Shown here: in pieces, positions 22,665 through 36,015 of the stretch
Position numbering within the stretch: the first letter of the stretch is position 1
How the letters are laid out: every line of letters begins with the position of its first letter
DNA from: Hofstenia miamia
Lineage: Eukaryota; Xenacoelomorpha; Acoela
Reading direction: 5' to 3'
Length of the DNA stretch: 64,000 bases
Assembly: GCA_004352715.1 (NCBI GenBank)
Contig: SCFE01000062.1
Span: 866,272 to 930,271, forward strand
Notes under the pieces: model-generated
Told to the model about the DNA's origin: nothing
Database searches by the model: none
What the model saw: the letters and a program-made list of their open reading frames with translations, nothing else
Made by a program: the position numbers and the translations under genes

Positions 22665-24210
22665 GAAGGTTGCCGTTGATATTGATTTGAATTGATATCA
22701 ACATGTTGATATCAAATCAATTGAATTGATTTGATGTTGATTTTCAAATCAATTCATTTCAATTGATTTGAATTGATTTAAAAATCTCAAAAAATTATAA
22801 GTAAAAGCCATAAAATGCAATTAGATCACATGAATGATTTTTCATGTTGATTTACACAATAAATAGAATAAAGGCGATACATTCTTACTAAAAACTCAAA
22901 ATCCTACTGGAAGTTGCAAAGAAAAATTTTTAGTTACTCACACACATAAAGTTCAGATAAAATGCATGGAAGCGAGATACTAATCACAAATATTTTGTTT
23001 TCTTTAGGTAGAGCACCTAAGTTTCATTCACACGCCCCATATGCTCAAAGAAAAACGTTTAAATGTGTACAGAAACGAGGGCAATTTAAATGTCTAATTT
23101 AAAGAGGAGACATTGCTATATTGTTGTTTTCAGATAGTAGCAATAGCAATCTTTATTAGTTCGTGATATATAGGTACTTAAAAATTGTAAAAAAACGCCT
23201 GAGTTAATTAGGGTTAGACATTATTTTTGAATATTTCCCAGACATTTTTTCAAGGAATTTATGTTGACATGAAAACACAACAAATGAGAATAATTTTTCT
23301 GCAACGGCTTATAGATTTACTAACGAGTTAAGACTGTAGATTTTTTCAGAAATTGGAATGCTTGAGGTTTAAAAATGAATTTAAATGACATCGTTTTCAA
23401 TGTCCGGAGGATATATTACATTTGAAGTTCAAACTCTATACACTTTTTTAATGCAGTGATTAATATTTGTACAGCTACAATCATAAATCTAAGTAGTTCC
23501 AAACATGTACTTTGGAATGCACTTTCAAATAATTGGATATTTTCAAGCATTAAATAACCTTGAAAAATGTTTGTCTTTGCCTAGACACGTGACAAACGCT
23601 TCTTCTCGAAATAATTGAACTTGATAAGTTTCCCATGTTTTGAATTATTTAATGGGTTAAATTAGGGAATTGACTTTTTTTCAATAAAAATGAGAACTAG
23701 TTATATTATTAATGCAAAAGAGGTTTTTTGATTGTATCCCCAGCTTGATGCCACCACTTCTAATGCATCAGAATCGCTAAATTATTAGTTACTCTAAAGA
23801 GCATTGGAATAATTTTTAGCCAAACTTAAACATTTTTTTCATATAAGAAAAACGGCAAATAATGAGTGCTTGGATTCGGAAATGTTTTTTCTTATCTATA
23901 AACAAATTTTCTCCTCGCCACACTGACTTGGATTTGTAAGCATGCAAAAATTTAGGATAAATATTTATCAAGACTTAACTCTACTGCAGTGCAATCAAGA
24001 TTGCATTATTAATTATTAATGAAGTGTGTGCCTTGTTTATGCACATGAGCTCTCAAGTTAGTGAATTTCGTTGAAATAAGAAAAGAATACTTTCTATTAA
24101 AATATGTAATAATGTTGACATCAACAAAAAACTACTGTTGATTTGAATTGATATCAATTAGCAACAGTCTGTTGATTTGATGCGAAATTTCCATATCAAC
24201 GGCAACCCTG
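22665..24210. mobile_element. Non-autonomous hAT-like element (about 1.55 kb)
   Basis: The left end reads GAAGGTTGCCGTTGATAT and the reverse complement of the right end reads CAGGGTTGCCGTTGATAT. They are inverted repeats differing only at bases 1 and 3, flanked by an 8-bp near-identical duplication. Both subterminal regions carry many TTGATTTGAATTGATATCAA-like repeats. No transposase frame is visible inside. The left terminus has diverged from the canonical CAG start, consistent with an old copy. Confidence 0.75.
22692..22715. repeat. 24-bp perfect palindrome in hAT subterminal region
   Basis: Two TTGATATCAA arms around a central CATG make a 24-base sequence equal to its own reverse complement. 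Confidence 0.9.
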
Positions 24211-27200
24211 GTTATTGCATTACTTTTTATGCCAATAATATAGGTTTCTTATTAAATAATGTCTATTTAACAACTTGAATTATAATAACTATAGACTCGT
24301 AATGCAGATTCAATGCGCAATGCTAAACGAGCTTATCTTTTTATGTACCACAACAATTACAAACCCGCAAACAGGTTTTGCCAAGAGGCATCCTGTGCAT
24401 TTCTGCTATACTCGTATAATGAAAAATTTTATTCATGAAATATATTGTGTCAAATAAACTTATTGAACAATGACAGTATATATTTTAATCAACAATCAGT
24501 GAAATTTTCTTTTAGAACTTTAATGAGTTTGTGCCGCAAATCCAGGAAGGGATCAACCACTAGCACAGTTGTTTCATTTTACATCAATCTTGTACTGATA
24601 AATTGATAGAAATTTTGTGTGATTGTAACGAAAAGGGTCGGCAATGTAGAAAAAGTAATCTATGGAAGCTTAACAAGGAAAATCTGCCAAATCAAAATGG
24701 TCTTTTCAATAGCTTTCTGAAGACTATTAAGACATAAAATTTAAGCAAGAAAAATAGAGATAGCATTCTTAAAAATGTTGAGTTGAAATAATTTACTTTT
24801 TAAATTTTAGACGAAGATATATAAAGATTTCAATGAAAACATTTTGGAAAATTGATTGTGGGTAAATGACAAACTATAGTTGTTAGGCAGAGCTTTGAAA
24901 AAATTGGTTCTTAGGCTTACTGTTTACATTAATTCTATTTGACAGGCTAACAAAAACAAAAAAATTATAAAGAATCCCACAAACCGCCTAGAAAATGATA
25001 ATTCAAAACATCGGGATCGGGAGTAGGGAAACTATTTACTGGATGGGTAAAATGTCCTTAAGAACGCCTTTTTAAGTAATTGGGGTTTGTAGTGTGAATG
25101 AATTTCTTAATTTGTCAGTTTTTAGTGGCACACATACATGTATTTATGCAGTAGACTCCCTAAAACTCAAAAATATAATTCCATTAAGCAATACGGATTT
25201 CCTTATATTACGCTTCCTAAACGCGCAAATTCTCTGGAATATTTTAACTTAATTATATTAAAAATCATTACGAATAGTGTAAAAACATTCTTAAGTTAAT
25301 CAAACTTATTTGGAAAATATTATTTAAACAGATTGTAAAACACTAGACTTGCTTATAATATTAAATTAAAAGTAGTCTTCAATCAATTACACGGCCTTGT
25401 ATTAAAAATTTTAAGATTAAATAACCTTGAATTTAAGGAGAACATAATTAAAAATGAAACCATCACTACTAATAACTTATTAGCTCAACATAAATAAAGG
25501 GCGACTAATTACCCAAAACCGAAAGATTGTAAAGTTTCTCGAAAGTATATTCTTTCAACCCACATGAAAGAAAGCCGCTCGTAAAAATTGATTACAACTT
25601 CATCACGGGCATAAAGAGCACGAAAACACTTTGGTTAAGAAGACGTTTGTCAGAAACTATTACAACAAAGGACACCCAAGTTAGCATTAAAGAGAGTGTG
25701 TATGCATTTTTAATAAAAACACAATTAATCAATTATAAAAGAAACAGATGTACAAATCAAAGGAATTGGGTTTCTTTATGAAACATGAATTTGTTTGAAT
25801 GGGGCAAAGTAATCGCTATTAGGAAAAAAAGTAATTGTTTATAAAGCGATTAATTAATTTAAATATCTTAGAGAGAGCTTAAAGTTAGGCCTCTTCAAAG
25901 GTAATGCTTAACTTTGTAAAGCCATGTAAAAAGTGTTAAGTTCACCATGCAGAAAAAATTAATTGATGATGTCTTTGATCTTAGTTGAAGTAATCGTGCT
26001 GCTTATTAGTGTTCATCTGGTTAATTGATGTCGACGTGTCATTTCACACCAAATTAATTGCTACAAATATATTTAGTAAATTGAAAATTAATTATTACAT
26101 AGAAAGTGAAAATTATGTGTCACTCTTATTAAAATATTTAACATGTATATTTTGAGGTGTCATTAATTTTGCTACTGATTTGCAATTGTTTTCTAAAATA
26201 TAGTGGCACTTCCTAGCAGTATTGATCATATTATTAAGATTAAGCGATTTTTTTAGTAGAAAAAAAAAATTTTAAAACCAAAGTGCTTAACTGATTTCTT
26301 ACTAAGCTTGGTTGAATAGAAGAAAAAAAATGCAAAAATTACTTGTATTTTATGATACCAAAAGTCTCGTACAATTGGCATCAAACCGAATTGGTTTACT
26401 TGATTTTTGGAGCAAAAAAATATTTTTGAAAAAATTCGCTGAGTATTATCTATGTTTAAATTTCTTCTTTAATAAAGCAAACATGGTTGTTAACTTAACA
26501 GAAATTAAAAAAATTGATAATTCAATTGAGTTTTTCACTTACTTTAAGATTGCCCACATCCTTTTTTAAAGCATGAGAAAGTGCTAGCTAACAAAATTGG
26601 TTAAGTATAGCTATGTTAAAAAATCTGTTAAAGGCATCTTTTAATAGGTTTTAAAGTTTATTTATATAGTTGTTTAACCAACTTGTTAACAAATCTATTA
26701 AGCAGAATGCATACATGCATATGTTAATCACTGCTTATTAGGTAAAAAGAGAGTTAGTTAACCAACCAACTCTTTTTCTATACATCAATCTTTTTGAAGA
26801 CTAAAAATTTACAAAATTTAATATGTAGGAAATACAATTTCGAATTGATACATCTTTGTTCGATTAAGAAATTTAAATGCATTATGATTCTTGAATTGCT
26901 TTTAATACCGCTGCGCGTGAACATCAATGCAAGCAAATATATCATTGTTATGAAATATTGCAGTTTAGTCATATGCATGCGAAATAATTACAAATAAGTC
27001 AATCAATTCTTCTGAATGCTATATTTAATTGTGATTTTATTAATTAAAAATAAACACTGGTTATTTTTTAATGGCTTAGCATTTGAAAATTACAAAAAAT
27101 CATTAATTGGAGGACGTGTCATTTGTCAAATTATGCAGAAATAATTCAATCATTATCAAAATTTATTTAAATTTTTAGTTATATAATAGAAGATTGGTTT

Positions 27201-28193
27201 GTTGGCCACTCATTAGATGGCATGATTTTTCGTGTTCTGTTATATATTCTTTAGCAGATTCAGGAATTTTAGTTTGCAAACATGACTTAGGAAACGCCCT
27301 AAGCTTTGATATTAACTGTAACGCTTAGGAAATGCTCCAAAAAGAGTCAAAATCAATACAATTTTTTTCATTCTAATTACATGTTACAAAATATTTAACA
27401 ACCCTCCCTGAAAAGATCGAGAAGAAAACTGGTAAATGATCCCAACTTAAAGGTGACTAATGCATTAAACCTTTTATCAGGGTTTAAAAAATAATTAGGT
27501 CGACGTAAATAAATTTTAAAGATGAAGTCTATATCCCTAAGAAACAATTAATAATTAACAACATTTTCGACTTAAATCGATTGATACAACAAATTTTAAA
27601 GTGATATATAAATTTTCAAAGATAGGTAGAAACCATCAACCCGATCATTTACGCAGCTGTCACTGACTTATTTATTTATAGATATCTTTTCAATAAATCT
27701 TCTTTTCTATTTACTTTATACATTAGTTGTTTTTTGAATAAATTCTAGATCTTCGGTGTTTACATCCCAAAAGCAGTTTGACAGGGAAAGAAAAAATATT
27801 TTTCAACATCAAAGAACTATCCGCTTTAAAAGTCCACAGTTCTCGTGAATATAGAAGCAGTAATTCGTAAAAAATCGCGTCCTCAATTCATTTTAGTTGC
27901 ATTCAAGCATAACAGATAAATCCTTTCGACACAAAAATTTATTTCAAATGTTAACAAAAGGTTTACCTGCAGAAATTCCCTTAGCAACTTATTAATCCTT
28001 AAAACCGAGATTTTTCTTTTAGGAAATTACTCCATCTGTTTGCGATTATAGAGCAGGGCTCTTCACTTTTTTCCCATAAATTATTGATTCTTTTTACCAT
28101 TTTACGAAGGTGTTCGTAATTGCTTTAATTTTTTACTCCATTTCAATTATTATCATTTTTGAGACTTAACTTATTTAATATTTCTAAGCCATA
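24211..28193. other. No feature recognised
   Basis: About 4 kb of very AT-rich DNA. Short open frames (for example 26312-26569) are Lys/Asn/Phe-rich, with no motif, and look like chance openings. Confidence 0.6.
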
Positions 28194-28230
28194 GCGTGGA
28201 CGACGCGATTAATCCCGTAATCCCCGGTAA
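28194..28230 (+). repeat. Dispersed repeat block, second copy
   Basis: GTGGACGACGCGATTAATCC followed by CGTAATCCCCGG. It matches the minus strand of 18463-18507 apart from a short indel. Confidence 0.5.
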
Positions 28231-28910
28231 TAGTAAAATATTTTGGTTTTTTTTGCAATTTACTCCACACTCAAAATCGTTATCTGGCGGGACTGTTCTG
28301 ATGTAGCAATGTAACAATTACTGTTGCAATATATCTAAATATATTTTAACTTACCCCTACCCACCTGTACACGTAATAATTGTACCGTACCCGTCCATAC
28401 GTGTAATCAATAATAAATAAAATGTAGAGTGTATTTCTGATTGAAATACATAAAAACAATAAAGAATATCTATTGTAAATTTCCACGCGTTCCAATTGCT
28501 TCATTAACATGAGAAGGTAACCAAAGCGTGTGCTTGTTAGTAATTGTGATACTTGCACTATTGGCTGTTCGTTCAGACTTATTTTGAGTAGGGTGGGAAA
28601 CGGGTCACTTTTTTGACCCGCTACCCCGACCCGATCAAGGAAACATTACTAGTATAATACACACTAAATATTGTAATATTAAAGTATCAATCAATAAAAA
28701 TATTTTATTCGAAAATCGCCAACTTGTCTAATTGGACTTAGATGTTTTATGTGCGTAGAATTTTTGTTTGCTTCAACATTTTGAACCCGACTTTCAAAAA
28801 GTACAGAAGATATTTTACATGAAAAACGAAACGTTCCTTACACCCATTCACCTTAACCGGTACAGGCAGGTAACCACGGAACCTTCTGGTAAGCCCGCAC
28901 CCACACAGCA

Positions 28911-28943
<33 letters not shown>

Positions 28944-29036
28944 NNNNNNNNNNNNNNNNNNNNNNNNNNNNNNNNNNNNNNNNNNNNNNNNNNNNNNNNN
29001 NNNNNNNNNNNNNNNNNNNNNNNNNNNNNNNNNNNN

Positions 29037-29069
<33 letters not shown>

Positions 29070-30600
29070 TTTCCATTTATCAAGTTTGCGGTTATAAAGT
29101 GGCAAGTATTGGTAACCCGAAAAACTATTTCTTGCTTCCATTCAAATCTGTAATTTTTTGAAAAGTATGTATAAAATATTCATTGAATTCTTATGGTATT
29201 TTAAAATTAGCACAGAAAATCTATTTATAGCGAAAATCAGCCAATGGGTACACTGGATGCCATTTTGTAATAAGCTTAATGGTACATTTTAATTTGGCTA
29301 ATGTGGATTTCTCATCAGTGAATACATAACATTTCATCGTCTAAACATAGAATCAATAATAGTTCAGTTCTGAAATTAATCTTCTAGGCTGTACAATGGC
29401 TTTCAATTGATTTTAAGTACACTATAGAACTACTTAAATCGTCACTTAATGAAGATTACCTATGGCGTCGGCTTTGTTTCAATCTTAATAATTACACCCT
29501 TCTCAACATTTTTAGCGATGCCTCCCTTACTGTCCATTAAATGTTGGTAGAAAAAGGCTGAAGCCATGAAAAGATTTATTTTACTTATTGATTTATAAAA
29601 ATATTTTGGATTAGATGAAATTAATAAATTTAATTTATTAATTTCTCTTAACGGAAAGCATAATAAAATACAAATTTACTGAATTTCAAATTATAAAAAT
29701 TTTGAGTCACTATGCATTCCTAAGCATGAAAAGGTGCTACAGTTTCTGCGGAATCAATATTATTGGCCCAGTCCCTTTTCAAACAAGTCCCATGCAATTT
29801 TGAAATTTTCTGTTCCCATGATCGCATGTGATCCCACGATATAACTTCAATTTTGGCAAAAATAATTCTTAAGTCAGTCTTCTAATTTTTCATTCGTGGT
29901 CCCATTCCCACTGAAATATCTATAGTCTCAGAAATCCCATTGGAACACACTAAATGCAATGCATAATTTTTATTGTTCATAATTAACGAACAATTGAGGA
30001 GAGAGAGAGAGTGAATAATCTTGTAATAATCACGAGCAAATTTCAAAGAAAAAATATATAGAAATTAGATGCAAAATTGTGTAAAAATAATTCAAAAATT
30101 AAAAGGAATAATAGATTTTATGTTCCTAGTAGGTTTTACAATTGTAAACCTTTCTGAAGAACATTGAACTATTCAGTCTATAATTTATGTCTATTGTAGA
30201 AATTAGAATATTGATTTTAAAAATGGGAAAATAGTTATCAATTCAATAAAAATACACAATAATATATATGATGTTGATTTCTATAAAGCAGAAATAAGTT
30301 GCAGAATTTCACGTTATTGTAATATTTTTCAAATTTGCGAAAGTAATTACGTCTCTTCCAGAGACTTAATCCCCTACGAGTTGACTTTTTTTAGTTAAAA
30401 TTATATTTATAGACTTTTTTCTCGTTAGTCCAAAATATATTATAACTGCGCTACCCTATGTAAATGTGTGATAGAATACAACATATTAAACTAAATGAGA
30501 GAAAACAAGACTAATGGCTTACAATTTGAGATAAATAGTGATGGATTTTTTAACATTATAGTCAAAATTTGAAGAAAAATAGATATTCACGCTAATATCA
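28231..30600. other. Intergenic; (TA)n with a 93-N gap at 28914-29066, nothing else named
   Basis: (TA)n flanks N at 28944-29036. A GC-richer patch with CCCGACCCG-type repeats (28589-28640) looks transposon-derived but unassigned. A 35-codon open stretch on the minus strand near 29464-29571 is preceded by a possible acceptor but has no match. Confidence 0.5.
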
Positions 30601-30662
30601 AGTACTCGAAATGTCGCGTTTAGCTTTAGACCTCCAGTCGAGTTCGAGTACTCGCAGGGCCT
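30601..30662 (-). repeat. Relic of the CTCGA-type hAT family
   Basis: The reverse complement of its right end (GGCCCTGCGAGTACTCGA) matches the left terminus of the intact element at 42133 (GGGCCCTACGAGTACTCGA) with a few changes. It is a fragment without a second terminus. Confidence 0.5.
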
Positions 30663-30958
30663 TATTATGGCTACTTATTAATATTGGCCATCTTAGATTT
30701 GGTCATCATAATTCTGATATATAGAAAATGCCACAATGCAATCTATAAAAACTCATGCTTTGGCATCTCTTTTCCTACAGAAAATTGCATATTTGTAAAA
30801 CATTGATTAGTATTTTTATTAATTTCTTTATTTAAATATCAAATATATTATATTATATTCTATTAGTATTATTTACAACAAGTTCTTTTTAGATAAAATT
30901 GAGTTATTTATGCTATAGTTAATATTAAGAAATAATTTTATAGAGATTTCGATATTTA

Positions 30959-31197
30959 TTAAAATTGAAAAATTTTTGTCGAAGATTTTCTAGATGTCAT
31001 AAGCATAAATGAGCGTTCAAAATGATTGATTTTAAATACCCAGCAACATGTCACGTAAATGTCACAATATTTTGCACGGGCGCTTTCGACCCTCTCGCGT
31101 GAATTTGCATCAATAAATGAGGGCAAATGCAGCTGGTGTTTCTGAATTGTTGCTGTCAACTGACAATTATCTCTGAATGTAGAATTCTTGCATTGGG
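30959..31197 (-). CDS. Possible exon of a cysteine-rich (clip-like) protein
   Basis: A good acceptor (TTTCCACCCACAG, ending at 31198) is followed in phase 1 by an open frame. Its first part carries cysteines in the order C-x8-C ... C-x5-CC. The spacing from the second Cys to the last CC pair recalls the clip domain of secreted serine proteases, but the expected third Cys is replaced by Ile. The frame stays open to 30959, and a donor-like GGGTATTT near 31039 could end the exon earlier. It is GC-richer than its surroundings. No signal-peptide exon or protease domain was found nearby. This is speculative. Confidence 0.3.
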
Positions 31198-33294
31198 CTG
31201 TGGGTGGAAATAAACCTGCCAATCTACTTAAGTCATTTGCAATTGCATGTAACAAATGTTATCACCTGAACTTGATTAATCATTCTATTTATTCAAAGAT
31301 TAGGGTAGTTTTTCCACATTATGTTATGTAGATGAAACACGATTTTAACTCTTTGTTTGCTTGCTCCATGAAATTTATTTTACAAAAATTTATATATTTA
31401 ACTAATATTTACATAATCATAAAGTTTTAACAAGTTTATTGAAACTTTTTTGCAGTTGGATTCCTCAATAAAAAATATTAAAAAATAAGGTTGGCTTAAA
31501 GAACTTCATTAATTCATATATTACCACAGCAATTAGAATTCCCATTTGGAAAAGTAGCGAAACTTGTTACTGTTATCTATTTAAATTTGGTTGAAATTGT
31601 ATGTACAGACAATAGATTTAAATGAATTCAATTTGTCAGTCATGTTTCGAATGCCAAAGTAAGAGAAAAAACAGCAAGTAAAATGCATTCTTTCGTTTGC
31701 TGAAGGATAACTATAATTGAGAGCTGAGAAAATTTAAATATATCTGCTAAAGTAAATTGGCATAGAAACCAATAAATTATAAATTTGATTTTTCATTTAT
31801 ATGTAAGAATGACAATTTTTACCGATAGCAAGAAGGAAGGAAATTGGAATTCTAAATGAAGTACACAATATCGAAAAAATTTCAACAACAGTAATACAGA
31901 GTTCATGCATACATCTGAGATCTATTTTGTTTTTCATGAATTGTATGGATATCAATATAGATATTTGATAAATAATGACATAGAATTTTTTCAGATCTTC
32001 AATGCAGAAATGTTACTATTAAGCGACAAATAAAATTTTAATATTAAGCTATTCAGTTCTAATCTCTCTTTTTAATAATTTCAAATATATGCCAGAAATA
32101 TTTTTAAGAATAATTTTCTGAAAGTTGTTGTATTTTTTCATATATACACACGTCTACATGTATGTACACCTAAGGTTTTAATTATACTGGGATTAATGCA
32201 AAAGAATTATTATTTTAGCTATGCCAATATTTGGTGATAAGATATGATTCCGTATTATTTTGAAAAATGATGTTAAAGTTTATATTTTTGGATAATTTAC
32301 TGTATTCTCTTAAAAACAGAAAAAGTGTCTTATATATTATTGTAGAACAAGATTTTAAAAAATTCAAAGAAAAAGTGTTTTAGAGTTATATTTCAAAAGG
32401 CAAGCTGCTTAAGCATATAATAGGCCTTCTTATTCTAATTAAGTCAACGTCGAAGGACTTTAATTATGTCCTCTTTGCTTCTAAATTTTATAAAAAAGAA
32501 TCTAGATATAGAATATCGGTTCAAATGATATTATTCTCAATAACAAGCCATATTCGGAAAAATAGTAACATGACCCGAGTGAATGGGTCGATATGTTTGG
32601 CTGTCACGATAATCAGAAATGTGAGAAGCTTGCGGTGTTTTTAATGAATCCACCACACTTCCTCTGTAAGCACACTTCTTATTTTTCAAAGATTTGCCTT
32701 TTAATTAAAACCACAAATCAGTTCAATGAGCATGAAAAGGGAATATGTTTTTTCCTGTCGCGTTCCCAGCAACAAATGAACAATTGTAAACTGAAAGTTT
32801 TGAAAACTCATTAACTTTTCAGACATTATATGTGTATATTTCACTTAAAACAATGTTGATAATTAATTTTCATGCCTAAAGTAATTTTCATAACATAAAA
32901 CAATTTCCATCCAGCAATAATTTGTTGCATAATCCATAATATCTGTAATGGCTATAATTGAAAATCTATATTAATTTATAATAAAAATTTTCATCCTATA
33001 GGTATTATATTTAAGAAATAAAGTAGAGCATATTTTGAAAAAAGTTGAAAATTTTTTATTTTGCAGAACATAATTGAAAACGTCTGCTAATGGTGTTGTG
33101 TTGAAGTTGATAGTAGGGGATAAATTAAATTAATTGTTGATTTTTATTGCACTTATATTTATTGAACCCCTAGGTTGTTTATACTTTCAGAAAACAAAAC
33201 TTTAAACCGAGAATATTGTAGCCCGCCCCATATCTTAGTTCCTCCTATTTACATTTTATATTTATGTACAGGAAATAAAGCCTAGTATTATTAA

Positions 33295-33357
<63 letters not shown>

Positions 33358-34324
33358 GATCTTTTTTGATAATTGCATAAATAAGAAGTGCCTAGACCCT
33401 TGAAGAATAAAAAATTTTTGGACAACAAATAATCAACTACTGCAACACCTGATAGGTTTTCTTAATTATTTACACATTTTTAAGATTTAAATAATATTCA
33501 AAGAATCAACAAGAGAATTTTCAAGTAAAATAACATTGAAACTTTTTTAATCTTGCCTTTACCCACTTTTTCCCATAAATGGGATCTTGCTATTGTGTTT
33601 AATATGGAATTAACTTTCTTATGCGACTAGGAAACTTCCCATAATAGTTTTTACTGCTTGTGATTTATTGGAATTTTGTAAAGAATTTTGGAAAGCCATT
33701 CTTGCCAAAAATAGAAATGAATTTACTAAGAATTGTAATTTAGTGAGACATTTAAGATTATTGGAAGTTCCCAATATTTTCATTGCTATGTAGATATCAT
33801 ATTATCTAATACAATTCTAATAGCTGAATTACCAAACTTTTTGATGCTAATGAGTCAGCAAAGCGCCATGCAAATGTCTGAGCGTATTTATAGTAGTAGT
33901 TCTCACTTTCAGCGATCAAGAGATTTAATAAAAAACAAACAAGATAAAATGAAACCAACAATATTTGACACCTTAAGAACATGCAATTTATTCCTATCCT
34001 AGATTTTGCCTACTTGAAAATTTCAATTTTCTGAGACCTTAGAAGTGAATAGATCAAGAAATGATTTTACAAGACAAGTCTGGATTTCAAGATTTTACTA
34101 AGAAAGAAATTTTCCCATGGATATAGCAAATTAGGCATTTTCTAAAGTATTAATTGATGGCTTTAAATCAAGGATTTGCTAACTCCACCGGTATAAAAAA
34201 GTTGAAATTTTTCCTCAAATAATATTTATGCAAAAGAATAGACCATGACACATTTATATGCCTTCGTAGTGTTATATTTAATGCAGATGCAATAGCTAAT
34301 ATGGTATTGTTGTCTAAATTTTGA
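31198..34324. other. Intergenic, with (ATT)n at 33284-33357
   Basis: AT-rich. The tract at 33284-33357 is a long ATT repeat after AATAAAGCCTAG, which resembles the tail of a LINE 3' end. Nothing else is recognised. Confidence 0.5.
33284..33357. repeat. (ATT)n microsatellite, possible LINE tail
   Basis: More than 20 near-perfect TTA/ATT units directly follow an AATAAA-containing segment. Confidence 0.85.
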
Positions 34325-34492
34325 TTAATTTTGGATCGACCCAACAATTGATCTTCTAATTTTGCTTATATAACCAAACTCGAACATTCCTAAATTTTCA
34401 AACAAGTGATCAGCTCCACGATTCAAATATGGCCAAGACGAGTTACTTCCATCCGGACTTAGCAATGTATCTCCAAGAATAGGTAAGGACTG
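34325..34492 (-). CDS. Possible terminal exon, unrecognised
   Basis: On the minus strand a pyrimidine-containing acceptor (CATTTTCCAG) precedes 55 open codons to TAA at 34327-34325. The translation has mixed, protein-like composition (SWPYLNRGADHLF near the middle) rather than the Lys/Asn/Ile bias of chance frames here. I know no match and see no partner exon. The plus strand also has a short open frame, so the strand is uncertain. Confidence 0.25.
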   Translation of the reverse strand, partial: QSLPILGDTLLSPDGSNSSWPYLNRGADHLFENLGMFEFGYISKIRRSIVGSIQN

Positions 34493-35955
34493 CTGGAAAA
34501 TGTTTAATTATAAAAGAAATTTGATGTTCACAATTCTTCACGTGAGCATTTTTTATAATTCAATACGTAAATTATTTAGATAAAACTATAAAAGATACAT
34601 TAAAATGCTTGTGCAGTAGCTATAAAAATATGTTTATCTTATTAGGTACTTTGCATAGATAAATATAAATATGACCCATCTATATTATGAATTATAAATT
34701 AGATAGTTTCTACATTTAAATAATGCAAAACCCTTTAAGAATTTGTGGTTTATGTTAATCTCAAAATTTTCGGGTTTTTTGAATCGATGAATGAATATTT
34801 TAAACTGTCAATCGGAAATTTCCAATGACTAACGTGTCAGTTTCAGTTAACACCTAAAACAACATTGAAAATTGATGGAAGTAAATCAATATTTTCGCAT
34901 GAAAAAATTTTAAATTAAATTTGACTATACTAAAATTCAATGTAAATATTTCTGCTCTTGGAGAAAGCTGATATAATATAATAAAAGATTTTATCTGATA
35001 AAATTTTTCTTAGCTGTTTTTAAAATATTTGTTCATAGTTATTACATATTTTATATAATATATCGCGTTATGTTATATATAAGCAAAATACATGTACCTA
35101 TATGGAAGTTTTTACATCTATTTTTGAAATATATTTTAATGGCAATAGAGGTTTTTATATGCACCTAAAATTCAATAGCTAAGAATTAAAGAAATTTAAT
35201 TGTAAATTTATAATTATTTTGATATTTTTATAACAGAAATGCTTGGAATATATTTTTGGACCAGTTCTAAGCTAAGCGAAAGAAAAAAGAAGTTCAATCA
35301 TAAATGTTATGTAAGTGATTAAAAATGATGAAAGCATTTGGCAGGTGCAATATTTTGCTTTGGGCTTAAAGCAAAGAACAATCCAAAAAGCTTCACAATT
35401 TCTTCAAAACCTCATTAAAGCATAATTTCGAATTAATTACTCGACGATTATATCAAACCAACCAACTAATCAATAGCAAAGAATTTGTTGGAACTGTAAT
35501 TGATGATCAAAGGCTCGGTTTTAATCAATTGACGTTGATAATTTACGCTGCTGTTAATTATTAATGCTTATTGAAGAAGTGATTGGTCTCGCACTCCTAG
35601 TAAAAAGACTCAAACACGTGATTTACAGATTTATTGACAACTAAATGGCCTTGAAAATGAGCAAACACATCTGCTGCTCTATTAGAGTTGTTTAATTTTT
35701 GCCTGAATTTTTATCCAATACGACATAGCCAGGAAAACTAATTACCACAACGATAATTTCTAATTTTTTCATTTTAGGCTAAATTATATACAATGGGCCT
35801 AGGGGTTTTCGTTAGGAAAATACCATCCAAAAAAACTTGAAAGCTTATAACAAAATTTTACTATGATTATTTGGTAAGCGGTAGGCCTAAAGTTATGAAT
35901 AATTACACATAAGAATATCTGTATTTAATATACAAGTTAATTTGCAAGTTATAGT
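34493..35955. other. No feature recognised
   Basis: AT-rich, with no frames or repeats worth naming. Confidence 0.6.
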
Positions 35956-35970
35956 GCAGTATATATATAT

Positions 35971-36015
<45 letters not shown>

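Noticed and set aside
28589-28911. Possible transposon between GGTGGGAAACGGG and CCGCACCCACAC
   Set aside because: The ends match poorly as inverted repeats and no target duplication is visible; part of the interior is N.
28747-29083. ORFs reading through N runs, with Tyr-Ile repeats
   Set aside because: Only (TA)n and unknown bases; not coding. The same applies at 43048-43331 and 55414-56539.
29464-29571. 35-codon minus-strand frame starting MASAFFYQHLMDSK
   Set aside because: Protein-like, but very short, with no partner exon and no recognised family; noted only.
34430-34482. Plus-strand short exon-like frame (YGQDELLPSG) ending at a GTAAGG donor
   Set aside because: Weak acceptor and only about 20 codons; the minus-strand frame over the same bases is longer and has a better acceptor, so the plus reading was not adopted.
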